This document shows, piece after piece, positions 1 to 6,332 of a DNA stretch of 10,563 bases. The stretch lies in assembly GCA_030641695.1 (NCBI GenBank), contig DAOWGY010000007.1, forward strand, positions 1 to 10,563, written 5' to 3'. Made by a program: the position numbers and the translations under genes. This DNA is from Gammaproteobacteria bacterium (GTDB lineage Bacteria > Pseudomonadota > Gammaproteobacteria > Steroidobacterales > Woeseiaceae). Numbering within the stretch: the first letter of the stretch is position 1; each line of letters begins with the position of its first letter. Under the pieces are notes generated by a model. It saw nothing but the letters and a program-made list of their open reading frames with translations, had not been told where the DNA came from and searched no databases.

Positions 1-425
1 CGGACGGCCAGTACAAGGACCTCCTGTACTACCCGGTCGGCCCGTCAAAGGATCTGTACAAGGCGGGTACAGACGAAGCGGCGATCACGATGAAAGGCAA
101 CGAGGTGTTCAAGGTTGCCGTCAAGACACTTGGGGGCGTTGCGACCGAAGCGCTCGAGGCAGCGGGGGTGAGCAAGGAGGAGCTCGACTGGCTGGTGCCG
201 CACCAGGCAAACTTGCGCATCATCCAGGCGACGGCCAAGCGTCTCGATCTGCCCATGGAAAAAGTCATTCTTACGGTTCAGGACCACGGTAATACATCGG
301 CCGCGTCGGTGCCTCTTGCTCTGGATGTCGGAATTCGCGATGGGCGAATCAAACGCGGTCAGCTCGTGCTGATGGAAGCGTTCGGTGGCGGTTTTACCTG
401 GGGCTCGGTACTGATGCGCTACTAG
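1..425 (+). CDS. fabH: 3-oxoacyl-ACP synthase III (KAS III), C-terminal part; 5' end outside window
   Basis: FabH starts fatty acid synthesis by condensing acetyl-CoA with malonyl-ACP in the cytoplasm. The open frame enters the window at base 3 and ends at TAG 423-425, giving about 140 residues, the last 40-45% of a roughly 320-residue enzyme. The thiolase-fold C-terminal half is intact: the catalytic His lies in PHQAN (codon 201-203) and the catalytic Asn in HGNTSAAS (codon 291-293). They are exactly 30 residues apart, as His244 and Asn274 are in E. coli FabH. The C-terminal EAFGGGFTWGS is also typical. The catalytic Cys lies upstream and cannot be seen. The next gene is convergent, so no fabD or fabG follows directly as in the common plsX-fabH-fabD-fabG-acpP cluster. 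A FabH paralogue with another acyl specificity cannot be excluded. Confidence 0.95.
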   Translation, partial: DGQYKDLLYYPVGPSKDLYKAGTDEAAITMKGNEVFKVAVKTLGGVATEALEAAGVSKEELDWLVPHQANLRIIQATAKRLDLPMEKVILTVQDHGNTSAASVPLALDVGIRDGRIKRGQLVLMEAFGGGFTWGSVLMRY

Positions 426-446
426 CGCTCAATTTCCGGCATATCG

Positions 447-992
447 TCACCAGATTTCTGCCTTGCGCAGCCGCGATGTTCGTCGCTGCATTCGTTGATG
501 CAATTGTTGACGCCGGCGATCGAGTCGATCGCGCCGCACGACGGCGTCGATTCCACGGTCGTGTTCGCTGTCGAATTCGTCGCGAAACTGGCAAAAGTCC
601 TCGTAGGCTTCTCTGACATACAGCAAATCGCGCGCGACCAACTCGAGAATAATCACGTCATCGAGGTAGCCGATGACGGGAATGTCGTCGGGCAGAATAT
701 CTTCCGGGTCGCCGAAGTAAACGAATCCGGCGAGAATGCGTTCGCGGTCATCCGCGGGCAGGCACCACTCTTCGTCGGCCAGCATCTGAATCATGGATTC
801 GAGCTCAGGCAACCGTGTCGCGACGAAATCGGGCAGTGGCTCGTTCTTGCGAATATCGTCGATGACGTCGCGAACTGCGTCGACGATGTCCGACTCTTCG
901 GCATCACGCACGACGTCGCGCGATTTTTTCAACGCCTGCTTAAAAAAGCGCAAGTCTCGATCGCTGAGTTCGAAGGAAAGTCTGATGCCCAT
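447..992 (-). CDS. DUF1232 (YkvA-like) family protein
   Basis: The 181-residue product has the DUF1232 core at about residues 88-118: FGDPEDILPDDIPVIGYLDD followed by a hydrophobic stretch. The pattern of Asp/Pro turns before a GYLDD motif is characteristic of the family. The N-terminus is charged and probably helical (MGIRLSFELSD). The C-terminal 35 residues are rich in Arg and Gln and basic, in contrast to the acidic centre. No signal peptide is seen. The biochemical role of this family is not established, so none is assigned. The start at 990-992 has no clear Shine-Dalgarno sequence, but no better start is visible. The gene converges on fabH with 21 bases between the stops, and no terminator hairpin is visible there. 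A long plus-strand frame across the same bases is a shadow. Confidence 0.82.
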   Translation of the reverse strand: MGIRLSFELSDRDLRFFKQALKKSRDVVRDAEESDIVDAVRDVIDDIRKNEPLPDFVATRLPELESMIQMLADEEWCLPADDRERILAGFVYFGDPEDILPDDIPVIGYLDDVIILELVARDLLYVREAYEDFCQFRDEFDSEHDRGIDAVVRRDRLDRRRQQLHQRMQRRTSRLRKAEIW

Positions 993-1154
993 CCGGAAGT
1001 CTGCGCAGGGTGCGGATCGACAGGCTACCGGGCTGCTCGCAGCCGGTCAATCGATACGTGATCTCCCGCACGACGTTGTCTGCGGCGATGGTTTACCATA
1101 GGTGCCGCCCGGGCAGGTATTGCCTGCCCGGGTATTACGAAGACGTGATTGAAA
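993..1154. other. Divergent intergenic region with two hairpins
   Basis: This region separates the divergent DUF1232 and GST-like genes and should hold promoters for both. I see no convincing -35/-10 pair on either strand. It contains a hairpin at 1027-1047 (8-bp stem, one bulged G, CTCG loop) and a second, perfect one at 1108-1132, listed separately. No other gene is supported here. Confidence 0.5.
1108..1132 (+). promoter_or_regulatory. Perfect 10-bp hairpin in the GST gene leader
   Basis: CCCGGGCAGG (1108-1117), loop TATTG, then CCTGCCCGGG (1123-1132) form a perfect GC-rich inverted repeat. It ends 22 bases before the ATG at 1155. No T-run follows it, and no plus-strand gene lies immediately upstream to be terminated, so a terminator is unlikely. 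It could be a 5'-UTR stem-loop affecting mRNA stability or translation, or a dyad operator for a dimeric regulator. The structure is seen; the function is inferred. Confidence 0.5.
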
Positions 1155-1811
1155 ATGAAACCCAGACTAATCATCGGTAACAAGAATTATTCCTCCTGGT
1201 CGCTCCGGGCCTGGTTTCTCCTGCGCGAAGCCGGCATCGATTTCGACGAACATCGTATCGTTCTCGAGACCGACGAGACCGGCCGACAAATCGCCGAGTT
1301 CACCTCCGCCGGTCGTGTACCGGTACTGCTGCTCGACGGCATGACAGTATGGGATACGATGGCTATTGCCGAAACAGTGGCGGAACGTTGGCCCGACAAG
1401 AAATTGTGGCCCGACGACGCTGTCGCTCGTGCTCACGCACGTAGCATTTGCGCAGAGATGCATTCGGGCTTCGAGGTATTGCGGGCGCAAATGCCCATGA
1501 ACTGCCGCGCGATGGGCCGCCACGTGCAGCTGCCCGACGACTTGACTGATGATATCGACCGCATTATCGCGATCTGGACCGAGTGCCACCGCCGTTATGG
1601 TAAGGACGGGCCGTGGCTGTTCGGTGACTTCACCATTGCCGATGCCATGTACGCGCCCGTTGTGCTGAGATTGAGGACTTACGGCATCAACCTGCCCGAG
1701 TCTGCAGGATTCTATCCGCATCGTCTGCTCGAGAGCGACGCGATGCAGGACTGGCTTGCAGCCTGTGAGTCCGAGATCGAGGTCATCGCGCGTGAGGAGA
1801 CCGGCCAGTGA
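1155..1811 (+). CDS. Glutathione S-transferase family protein
   Basis: The 218-residue product has the two-domain soluble GST layout. The N-terminal thioredoxin-like domain (about residues 1-80) contains NYSSWSLRAW, with serines at 13, 14 and 16 at the usual glutathione-activating site; GRVPVLLLDG with the conserved cis-Pro; and WDTMAIAE, the glutathione gamma-glutamyl binding turn. The all-helical C-terminal domain contains WLFGDFTIADAMYAPV, with the N-capping box typical of GSTs. The substrate cannot be predicted: detoxification, isomerase and thiol-redox roles are all possible. I chose ATG 1155 (MKPRLIIGN); an in-frame TTG at 1149 would add two residues, and neither has a strong ribosome-binding site. 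The stop overlaps the start of the L,D-transpeptidase gene as GTGA, which suggests a two-gene operon with coupled translation. Confidence 0.88.
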   Translation: MKPRLIIGNKNYSSWSLRAWFLLREAGIDFDEHRIVLETDETGRQIAEFTSAGRVPVLLLDGMTVWDTMAIAETVAERWPDKKLWPDDAVARAHARSICAEMHSGFEVLRAQMPMNCRAMGRHVQLPDDLTDDIDRIIAIWTECHRRYGKDGPWLFGDFTIADAMYAPVVLRLRTYGINLPESAGFYPHRLLESDAMQDWLAACESEIEVIAREETGQ

Positions 1812-2833
1812 TTCAGGCACGATTGACGATAGCCGTTCTCAGTGTCCTGCTTGCGGCGTCTTTGCGCGCCGAGATCTACGAGTTGCCACCCGAGGGATAC
1901 GATGTCGTCGGTGCCGTGGCGACCGTGACGGCACGCGAGGAAGATGCGTTGATCGATATTGCGCGACGCAACGGGCTCGGCTATCACGACATCGTCCGTG
2001 CCAATCCCGATGTCAACATCTGGGTGCCGGGCGAGGGCACCGAAGTCATTTTGCCGACGCGCTTTGTATTACCGCCGGGACCACGCCGCGGCATCGTGCT
2101 CAATCTCGCCGAGTATCGCCTGTACTACTACCCGGAGCCCGAAGACGGTGCCCCGGCGTACGTGATGACCTATCCGATCAGTATCGGCCGCATGGACTGG
2201 GACACGCCGCTCGGTGCGACCAGCGTCATTTCGAAAGTGACGAATCCAAGCTGGTACCCGCCACAATCAGTGCGCGACGAGCATGCTGCCGATGGCAGGC
2301 CGCTGCCACGAATTGTGCCGGCCGGTCCACAAAACCCACTCGGCAGGTATGCGATGCGTCTCGGACTGCCAGGCTACCTGATTCACAGCACTAACAGGCC
2401 GGCGGGTGTGGGCATGCGGGTGACGCATGGATGTATCCGCATGTTTCCCGAGGACATCGAATACCTGTTTCCGAATGTGGACGTCAACACGCCCGTGCGC
2501 ATTATCAATGAACCGGTGAAACTCGGCTGGTTCGGCGACGAACTCGTCATGGAAGTGCATCCGATGCTCGAATCGACCATGCTGGATGTAGACGATCAAC
2601 TGGCAGCGGCGGACATCGACGTGGATACGGGCAGCGGTGAGGCGGTCGAACTCGAGACGCCGGCGAAAGATCCGCTGACGTATGTGACCGAACGCTTCAT
2701 TGCCGTGACCGATACGCGCGCCGGGGAACTCGACTGGGGCCAGGTCGAAGAACTGATCGGCCGTTCCGACGGCATTCCTGCCGCTGCTGGGAGTAGAATA
2801 AAAAACGCCGCGACAAGCGCGGCGTTTCAATAA
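1808..2833 (+). CDS. Exported L,D-transpeptidase (YkuD domain) with LysM-like N-terminus
   Basis: A Sec-type signal peptide covers residues 1-21 (MIQARLTIAVLSVLLAASLRA), so the 341-residue enzyme should be periplasmic. Residues about 35-85 resemble a LysM-type peptidoglycan-binding module (ARRNGLGYHDIVRANPDVNIWVPG is spread over two turns). The YkuD catalytic domain spans about 94-234, with His193 in LIHSTN and the motif THGCIRM carrying His207 and nucleophile Cys209. This is the ErfK/YbiS/YcfS/YnhG layout, whose members form 3-3 crosslinks or attach Lpp-type lipoproteins to peptidoglycan. GTG at 1808 follows a good GAGGAG at 1794-1799 and overlaps the GST stop. The last 13 residues (SRIKNAATSAAFQ) are encoded by a terminator hairpin, so the natural C-terminus may once have been shorter. 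Which of the two L,D-transpeptidase reactions it performs is not visible. Confidence 0.92.
   Translation: MIQARLTIAVLSVLLAASLRAEIYELPPEGYDVVGAVATVTAREEDALIDIARRNGLGYHDIVRANPDVNIWVPGEGTEVILPTRFVLPPGPRRGIVLNLAEYRLYYYPEPEDGAPAYVMTYPISIGRMDWDTPLGATSVISKVTNPSWYPPQSVRDEHAADGRPLPRIVPAGPQNPLGRYAMRLGLPGYLIHSTNRPAGVGMRVTHGCIRMFPEDIEYLFPNVDVNTPVRIINEPVKLGWFGDELVMEVHPMLESTMLDVDDQLAAADIDVDTGSGEAVELETPAKDPLTYVTERFIAVTDTRAGELDWGQVEELIGRSDGIPAAAGSRIKNAATSAAFQ
2795..2827 (-). terminator. Rho-independent terminator of the lipoprotein gene, inside the L,D-transpeptidase 3' end
   Basis: AAACGCCGCG (2803-2812), loop ACAAG, then CGCGGCGTTT (2818-2827) form a perfect 10-bp stem. Read on the minus strand, the stem is followed by a run of T (complement of A 2799-2805), which makes a strong intrinsic terminator for the gene at 2863-3156. 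On the plus strand the trailing TTTCAATAAAG is a poorer U-tract, though a TCTTTTTT run lies a little further on (about 2843-2850). The hairpin may act in both directions. It overlaps the last codons of the convergent transpeptidase gene. Confidence 0.85.
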
Positions 2834-2862
2834 AGCCTTTATGTCTTTTTTGTAGTCTGGCG

Positions 2863-3156
2863 CTACTTCGACATCGATTTCTGGAACATGCGTTCCATGC
2901 TTTCGCGGTTTGCTTCACAGCAAGCCTGTGCTTCTGTTGCTGCTGAAAGCGCCTGGTCTGCTGTGCTTTGAGCAGCGGCAGCAGCCTGGGCAGCGCGATC
3001 AGCGGATGCACGGGCGGCCTCAGCGGCGGCAGCAGCAGCGCTGGCGTCAGCAGCAGCGCGGTTAGCGGTCTCCTCGATTCCTGCCGTGTTGGCACAACCT
3101 GCGGCCAGTATGGTAGCGAGCACCAGTGCGCTTACTTTGAGTGCGGTCTTCGTCAT
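2863..3156 (-). CDS. Small alanine-rich outer-membrane lipoprotein, Lpp/OprI-like
   Basis: The 97-residue precursor has a lipoprotein signal peptide with lipobox LAAGC (residues 17-21). Cys21 would be lipidated, and the following Ala favours export to the outer membrane. Mature residues about 27-77 are a long Ala-rich helix with charged or polar residues at intervals, resembling the alanine-zipper coiled coil of Lpp and OprI. The mature chain of 77 residues is longer than E. coli Lpp (58). Two adjacent cysteines (79-80) lie just after the helix. The chain ends in Lys, as Lpp does, where the terminal Lys is joined to peptidoglycan. A Shine-Dalgarno AGAGGA (complement of 3167-3172) lies 10 bases before the ATG at 3154-3156. 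The gene converges on an L,D-transpeptidase, a possible partner. Covalent anchoring is inferred. Confidence 0.85.
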   Translation of the reverse strand: MTKTALKVSALVLATILAAGCANTAGIEETANRAAADASAAAAAAEAARASADRAAQAAAAAQSTADQALSAATEAQACCEANRESMERMFQKSMSK

Positions 3157-3195
3157 TGTCTAAGATTCCTCTAGTTGGGAAAAAACTGCAGGCGG

Positions 3196-3224
3196 ATTAT
3201 TTCGCAAATAACTCCCTGCTGCAA
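3196..3224 (-). promoter_or_regulatory. Candidate sigma-70 promoter of the lipoprotein gene
   Basis: On the minus strand, TTGCAG (3219-3224) and AATAAT (3196-3201, one mismatch to TATAAT) are separated by 17 bases. The -10 element ends about 40 bases before the start codon, leaving a short leader with the Shine-Dalgarno sequence. The surrounding DNA (3181-3300) is AT-rich, as expected for a strong promoter. The -35 is weak. Confidence 0.4.
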
Positions 3225-3364
3225 TGAACATCACTGTTTTTATTATTGTTTGTCGTTCGATTGCGACAGGATTTTTAAATTGTTGTTGTGTCGTTGCGAA
3301 TGATTTTCAGTTCGGGGCTTGTGCTGTTCGCCCAAGGGCAGCCTGCTCCGGAGTACTTCCCCTC

Positions 3365-3392
3365 TTGCAACGATCGAAGTACTGTATATAAT
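3365..3392 (+). promoter_or_regulatory. Promoter of the lexA-imuA-imuB-dnaE2 operon
   Basis: TTGCAA (3365-3370, 4 of 6 to the -35 consensus) and a perfect TATAAT (3387-3392) are separated by 16 bases. The -10 lies inside the first LexA box, so bound LexA would block RNA polymerase directly. Transcription should begin near 3399, inside the second box. Confidence 0.7.
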
Positions 3393-3399
3393 CGCAGGT
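3380..3399 (+). promoter_or_regulatory. LexA (SOS) box 1
   Basis: TACTGTATATAATCGCAGGT has CTGT at 3382-3385 and GCAG at 3394-3397, one mismatch from the CTGT-N8-ACAG core. The AT-rich spacer matches the E. coli-type SOS box and includes the perfect -10. Its half-site is imperfect, so it is probably the weaker of the two boxes. Confidence 0.75.
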
Positions 3400-3418
3400 A
3401 CTGTGAATTCATACAGGG
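3399..3418 (+). promoter_or_regulatory. LexA (SOS) box 2
   Basis: TACTGTGAATTCATACAGGG has a perfect CTGT (3401-3404)-N8-ACAG (3413-3416) core. It is offset 19 bases from box 1, about two helical turns, so two LexA dimers could bind the same face of the DNA. E. coli lexA likewise has two boxes. Its right end overlaps the AGGG Shine-Dalgarno of lexA (3415-3418). Confidence 0.88.
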
Positions 3419-3426
3419 CTGATCAA

Positions 3427-4044
3427 ATGCGCGAACTGACCCCAAGACAATCAGAAATTCTCGATATGATTCAAGAATTTATGGCCGAAACCGGGATGCC
3501 GCCTACGCGTGCCGAGATCGCTCGCGAACTCGGTTTCAGATCGGCCAATGCCGCCGAGGAGCATTTACGCGCGTTGCAGAAGAAGGGCGTGCTGGATCTC
3601 GTACCGGGCACCTCGCGTGGCATTCAGCTCAAGGATTCCCTGCGTGAGCAGATGGGATTGCCGCTCGTGGGTCGGGTCGCGGCCGGCAGCCCCATCCTCG
3701 CCCAGGAACATATCGAGACGCATTACAAACTCGATCCCGCCCTGTTCGACCCCAAACCGCATTACCTGCTGCGCGTACACGGCATGAGTATGAAAGACGC
3801 CGGCATCCTCGATGGCGATCTCGTCGCCGTGCATCGCACGCCCGAAGTCCGCAGCCGACAGATCATCGTGGCGCGCCTCGACGACGAAGTCACCGTGAAG
3901 CGCTATCGCCAGGACGGTACGACGGTCTGGCTATTGCCCGAGAACGAGGAATTCGAACCGATACAGGTCGATCTTACCAAGCAGGCGCTGGTCATCGAGG
4001 GCGTCGTGGTCGGCGTCATCCGCGACGGCATGCCGCCGCATTAA
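3427..4044 (+). CDS. lexA: SOS repressor LexA (self-cleaving S24 peptidase)
   Basis: LexA represses DNA-damage genes and is inactivated by RecA-stimulated self-cleavage. The 205-residue protein aligns along its length with E. coli LexA (202 residues). The winged-helix DNA-binding domain spans about 1-70, with recognition region PPTRAEIARELGFRSANAAEEH. The cleavage site is Ala86-Gly87 in VGRVAAGSP. The S24 catalytic pair is Ser121 (HGMSMKDAG) and Lys158 (DEVTVKR). All catalytic positions are shifted by +2 from E. coli Ser119/Lys156. ATG 3427 is chosen because MRELTPRQ matches the family start and AGGG lies 8 bases upstream; an upstream in-frame start near 3319 would run through the promoter and operators. 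Two LexA boxes just upstream imply autorepression. imuA begins 12 bases downstream, so LexA also controls the mutagenesis genes. Confidence 0.98.
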   Translation: MRELTPRQSEILDMIQEFMAETGMPPTRAEIARELGFRSANAAEEHLRALQKKGVLDLVPGTSRGIQLKDSLREQMGLPLVGRVAAGSPILAQEHIETHYKLDPALFDPKPHYLLRVHGMSMKDAGILDGDLVAVHRTPEVRSRQIIVARLDDEVTVKRYRQDGTTVWLLPENEEFEPIQVDLTKQALVIEGVVVGVIRDGMPPH

Positions 4045-4056
4045 TCGGGCAGGGGC

Positions 4057-4704
4057 ATGTCGCGCAATAGCAATACCTCCTCTCTCGATAAATTATTGGA
4101 GAACCCGCGCGTGTGGCGTGGTCGCGGCCAGCCGCGGGCATCAGAGGGTCTCCCCAGTGGTTATGAGCAACTCGATCGTCATCTGCCCGGAGGCGGGTGG
4201 CCACAACAGGCATTGACCGAAATCCTGATCGGGCAGTACGGCATTGGTGAGTTGCAATTGCTGATGCCCGCGCTCGCGAGCCTGTGTGTCGAGGATCCTG
4301 GGGCTGATCACATTGAGCCCGGCTGGATTGCCTGGGTGGCGCCGCCGTTTCAGCCGTACCCGCCCGCGCTACAGAAATGGGGCATCAATCTGTCGCGTGT
4401 GTTGATCGTGCGGCCGAGAAACGACAGTGAAGTGCTCTGGTCGGCCGAACAGGCATTGTCCTCGGGCACCTGTGCCGCCGTGTTGCTGTGGCCACAGGCA
4501 CTCGATGACCAGGCCAGCCGGCGGCTGCAGCTCGCCGCCGAGAAAGGGGCAAGCTGGGCTGTTGCATTTCGTCCGCTTACAGCCCGCAGCGAACCGTCGG
4601 CAGCGGCTTTGCGTATCGAACTCTCTGCCGGCAGCCGGGGTACTCGTCTTTCCATCCTGAAGAGTCGCGGCGGCAGTCCGGCCGTATTGCACGATGTCGT
4701 GTGA
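4057..4704 (+). CDS. imuA: Mutasome accessory protein ImuA (RecA-like fold, SulA-related)
   Basis: ImuA is the accessory protein of the ImuA-ImuB-DnaE2 translesion synthesis complex. The 215-residue product carries the family signatures: GLPSGYEQLDRHLPGGGWP (about 31-49), then TEILIGQYGIGELQLLMPAL (54-73), which occupies the RecA Walker A position but lacks the P-loop Lys. It continues with WIAWVAPPFQPYPPALQKWGI (90-110) and RVLIVRP (114-120), then a later beta-rich RecA-like part. The missing Walker Lys suggests no conventional ATP hydrolysis. Known ImuA proteins interact with ImuB; that is family knowledge, not seen here. ATG 4057 follows a G-rich stretch (GGGCAGGGG), but the closest G-run is only one base away, so initiation may rely on coupling with lexA. 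The stop overlaps the imuB start (GTGA). Confidence 0.93.
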   Translation: MSRNSNTSSLDKLLENPRVWRGRGQPRASEGLPSGYEQLDRHLPGGGWPQQALTEILIGQYGIGELQLLMPALASLCVEDPGADHIEPGWIAWVAPPFQPYPPALQKWGINLSRVLIVRPRNDSEVLWSAEQALSSGTCAAVLLWPQALDDQASRRLQLAAEKGASWAVAFRPLTARSEPSAAALRIELSAGSRGTRLSILKSRGGSPAVLHDVV

Positions 4705-6332
4705 CTATGGCGAGGGTCCGGCAATCACCCGTCATCGCATGGGACAGAGCCCCGACTCCTGACGCTGCTACGCAGCATCCGCAATACGCATTACCGCTCG
4801 CGGAAACGGGGCATGGCCCGACACCTGTCTCCGTCACTGCTACGAAAGTTCGACGGCTCTGGTTTTGTATTTATCTGCCAAACCTGCCCCTCGAGGCCTG
4901 TGGGCCTGGCGACAAGGCGTTGGTTGTCATCGAGGAGCAGCAAGGCGTTCACCGCGTATTACTCGCAGGTGAGCACGCCTGTGCGGCCGGTGTGCTGCCC
5001 GGGCAGTCGCCGAACGCGGCACTGGCGCTATTGCCGACCCTGAGGCTCGAGGAGCGCAGCGTGATACGCGAGCAGCAGGTGCTCGAGTTACTCGCGACCT
5101 GGCTCGAGCAGTTCAGTTCGTTTGTCTGCATCGCCGGGCCCGATGTGCTGTTGCTCGAGATCGCAGGTAGCCTGCGATTGTTCGATGGTCTTCAGAGCCT
5201 GCGACAGCAAATCGCGGCGGGTCTCGAGACGCAGGGTTTCGCGGCGTCGCTTGCGATCGCAGCAACGCCGCTGGCTGCTACCTGGCTCGCACGAGGCAGG
5301 CGTCGCACCTGTATTCGCGAGCTGGCGAATATCACGGCTGCTTTGCGCCAGTTGCCGCTTCATTGTCTCGACTGGCCGCCTGCCGCCACCGAATCTCTGC
5401 GGGGCATGGGTGTTACGAATATCGGCGATTGCCTGCGACTGCCGCGGGAAGGGTTTGCCAGGCGTTTTGGTGTCAAGCGGCTACTGCAACTCGACCGCGC
5501 TCTCGGACGCCTGCCGGATCCACGTAACTCCTGGCGCGCACCGGAACGATTTTGTGCCGATTTCGAGATGACCGAAGAACAAGACGATCGAGAGCTGTTA
5601 CTGGCCATCTGTCGCGAATTGTTGCTGGCGCATGAAAAGTTCCTGCTGGCACGACAGCTGGGCACACAACGGTTGTTGTTCACGTTTTTTCACCTCAAGG
5701 CGAAGGCGACGTCGTTACCGCTCGGCGGCGTCCAGGCGGATCGTGCCGCCGATCACTGGTTCGGTTTGCTGCGCCTGCGTTTCGAACAGTTGAGTCTGCC
5801 GGAGCCCGTCATTGCGATACGGCTGCGCGGTGGCAGCACCCAGGCGTTGCACACGGAGTCGGGTCGCCTGGCTTTTCATGGCAAAGCGCCACGCGAGCAG
5901 TATTACTCGATGACACAACTTGCCGAGCAGCTTGCTGCGCGTATCGGCAACGAGTCCGTGCATGGTGTCACTGCCGTTGCCGATCACAGGCCGCAGTATG
6001 CGTGGAGTGCAAGAGACTTGTTCGCGACAAAAGCGGCAGATGTACTGACTCGGATCCGATACGGCCTCAAACGACCCTTGTGGATGCTTCCCGAGCCTGC
6101 GTTGCTGACGATGCGCGATGGCCATCCGCTGCACCAGGGAAAGCTGAGGTTTGTCGAGGGACCGGAGCGTCTCGAAACCGGCTGGTGGGATAAGGACGGT
6201 ATTGCGCGTGACTATTACACAGCGATGAACCCCGCTGGTGTAGGTCTGTGGGTTTTCCGTAATCGGAATTGTCGACGAGACGGGCAAACAAACGGCGAGG
6301 CGGCCTGGTACCTGCACGGCATCTTCGGATGA
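4701..6332 (+). CDS. imuB: ImuB, catalytically inactive Y-family polymerase homologue and mutasome hub
   Basis: ImuB is a Y-family (DinB-like) protein that has lost polymerase activity and bridges DnaE2 to the sliding clamp. In this 543-residue product the first palm strand reads LWFCIYLPNLPLE (53-65), where active DinB has an Asp-containing HVDMDAF motif. The second site reads LLLEIAGSLRLFDG instead of the SLDEA-type motif. The catalytic acids are therefore absent, as in other ImuB proteins. A helix-hairpin-helix-like segment follows (GMGVTNIGDCLRLP), then a little-finger-like region, and the C-terminal signatures RPLWMLPEP (458-466) and AAWYLHGIFG. The clamp-binding position near 387-394 (SGRLAFHG) is poor. 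About 50 residues precede the first palm strand, an unusual extension containing QYALPL (28-33). Start GTG 4701 overlaps imuA; ATG 4707 is the alternative. The end overlaps dnaE2 as ATGA. Confidence 0.95.
   Translation: MTMARVRQSPVIAWDRAPTPDAATQHPQYALPLAETGHGPTPVSVTATKVRRLWFCIYLPNLPLEACGPGDKALVVIEEQQGVHRVLLAGEHACAAGVLPGQSPNAALALLPTLRLEERSVIREQQVLELLATWLEQFSSFVCIAGPDVLLLEIAGSLRLFDGLQSLRQQIAAGLETQGFAASLAIAATPLAATWLARGRRRTCIRELANITAALRQLPLHCLDWPPAATESLRGMGVTNIGDCLRLPREGFARRFGVKRLLQLDRALGRLPDPRNSWRAPERFCADFEMTEEQDDRELLLAICRELLLAHEKFLLARQLGTQRLLFTFFHLKAKATSLPLGGVQADRAADHWFGLLRLRFEQLSLPEPVIAIRLRGGSTQALHTESGRLAFHGKAPREQYYSMTQLAEQLAARIGNESVHGVTAVADHRPQYAWSARDLFATKAADVLTRIRYGLKRPLWMLPEPALLTMRDGHPLHQGKLRFVEGPERLETGWWDKDGIARDYYTAMNPAGVGLWVFRNRNCRRDGQTNGEAAWYLHGIFG

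Noticed and set aside
495..1061. Long plus-strand frame (188 codons) opposite the DUF1232 gene
   Set aside because: Its translation has no recognisable domain, while the minus strand gives a clear DUF1232 core. It is a GC-driven shadow.
1167..1820. Long minus-strand frame opposite the GST-like gene
   Set aside because: No domain is recognisable in translation, and the plus strand encodes a complete GST fold.
2970..3065. Trinucleotide (GCA/GCG) repeat or CRISPR-like array
   Set aside because: The repeats are alanine codons of the lipoprotein helix; there are no regular spacers or constant repeat units.
3319..3426. N-terminal extension of LexA from an upstream in-frame start
   Set aside because: It would be translated through the promoter and both LexA boxes. 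ATG 3427 matches the family start and has a ribosome-binding site.
6269..6328. Longer DnaE2 starting inside imuB
   Set aside because: The extra 20 residues (Arg-rich) are not family-like, and ATG 6329 gives the usual ATGA overlap.
4701..6332. Active DNA polymerase IV (DinB)
   Set aside because: The Asp and Asp-Glu catalytic motifs are absent and the C-terminal RPLWMLPEP signature is ImuB-type.
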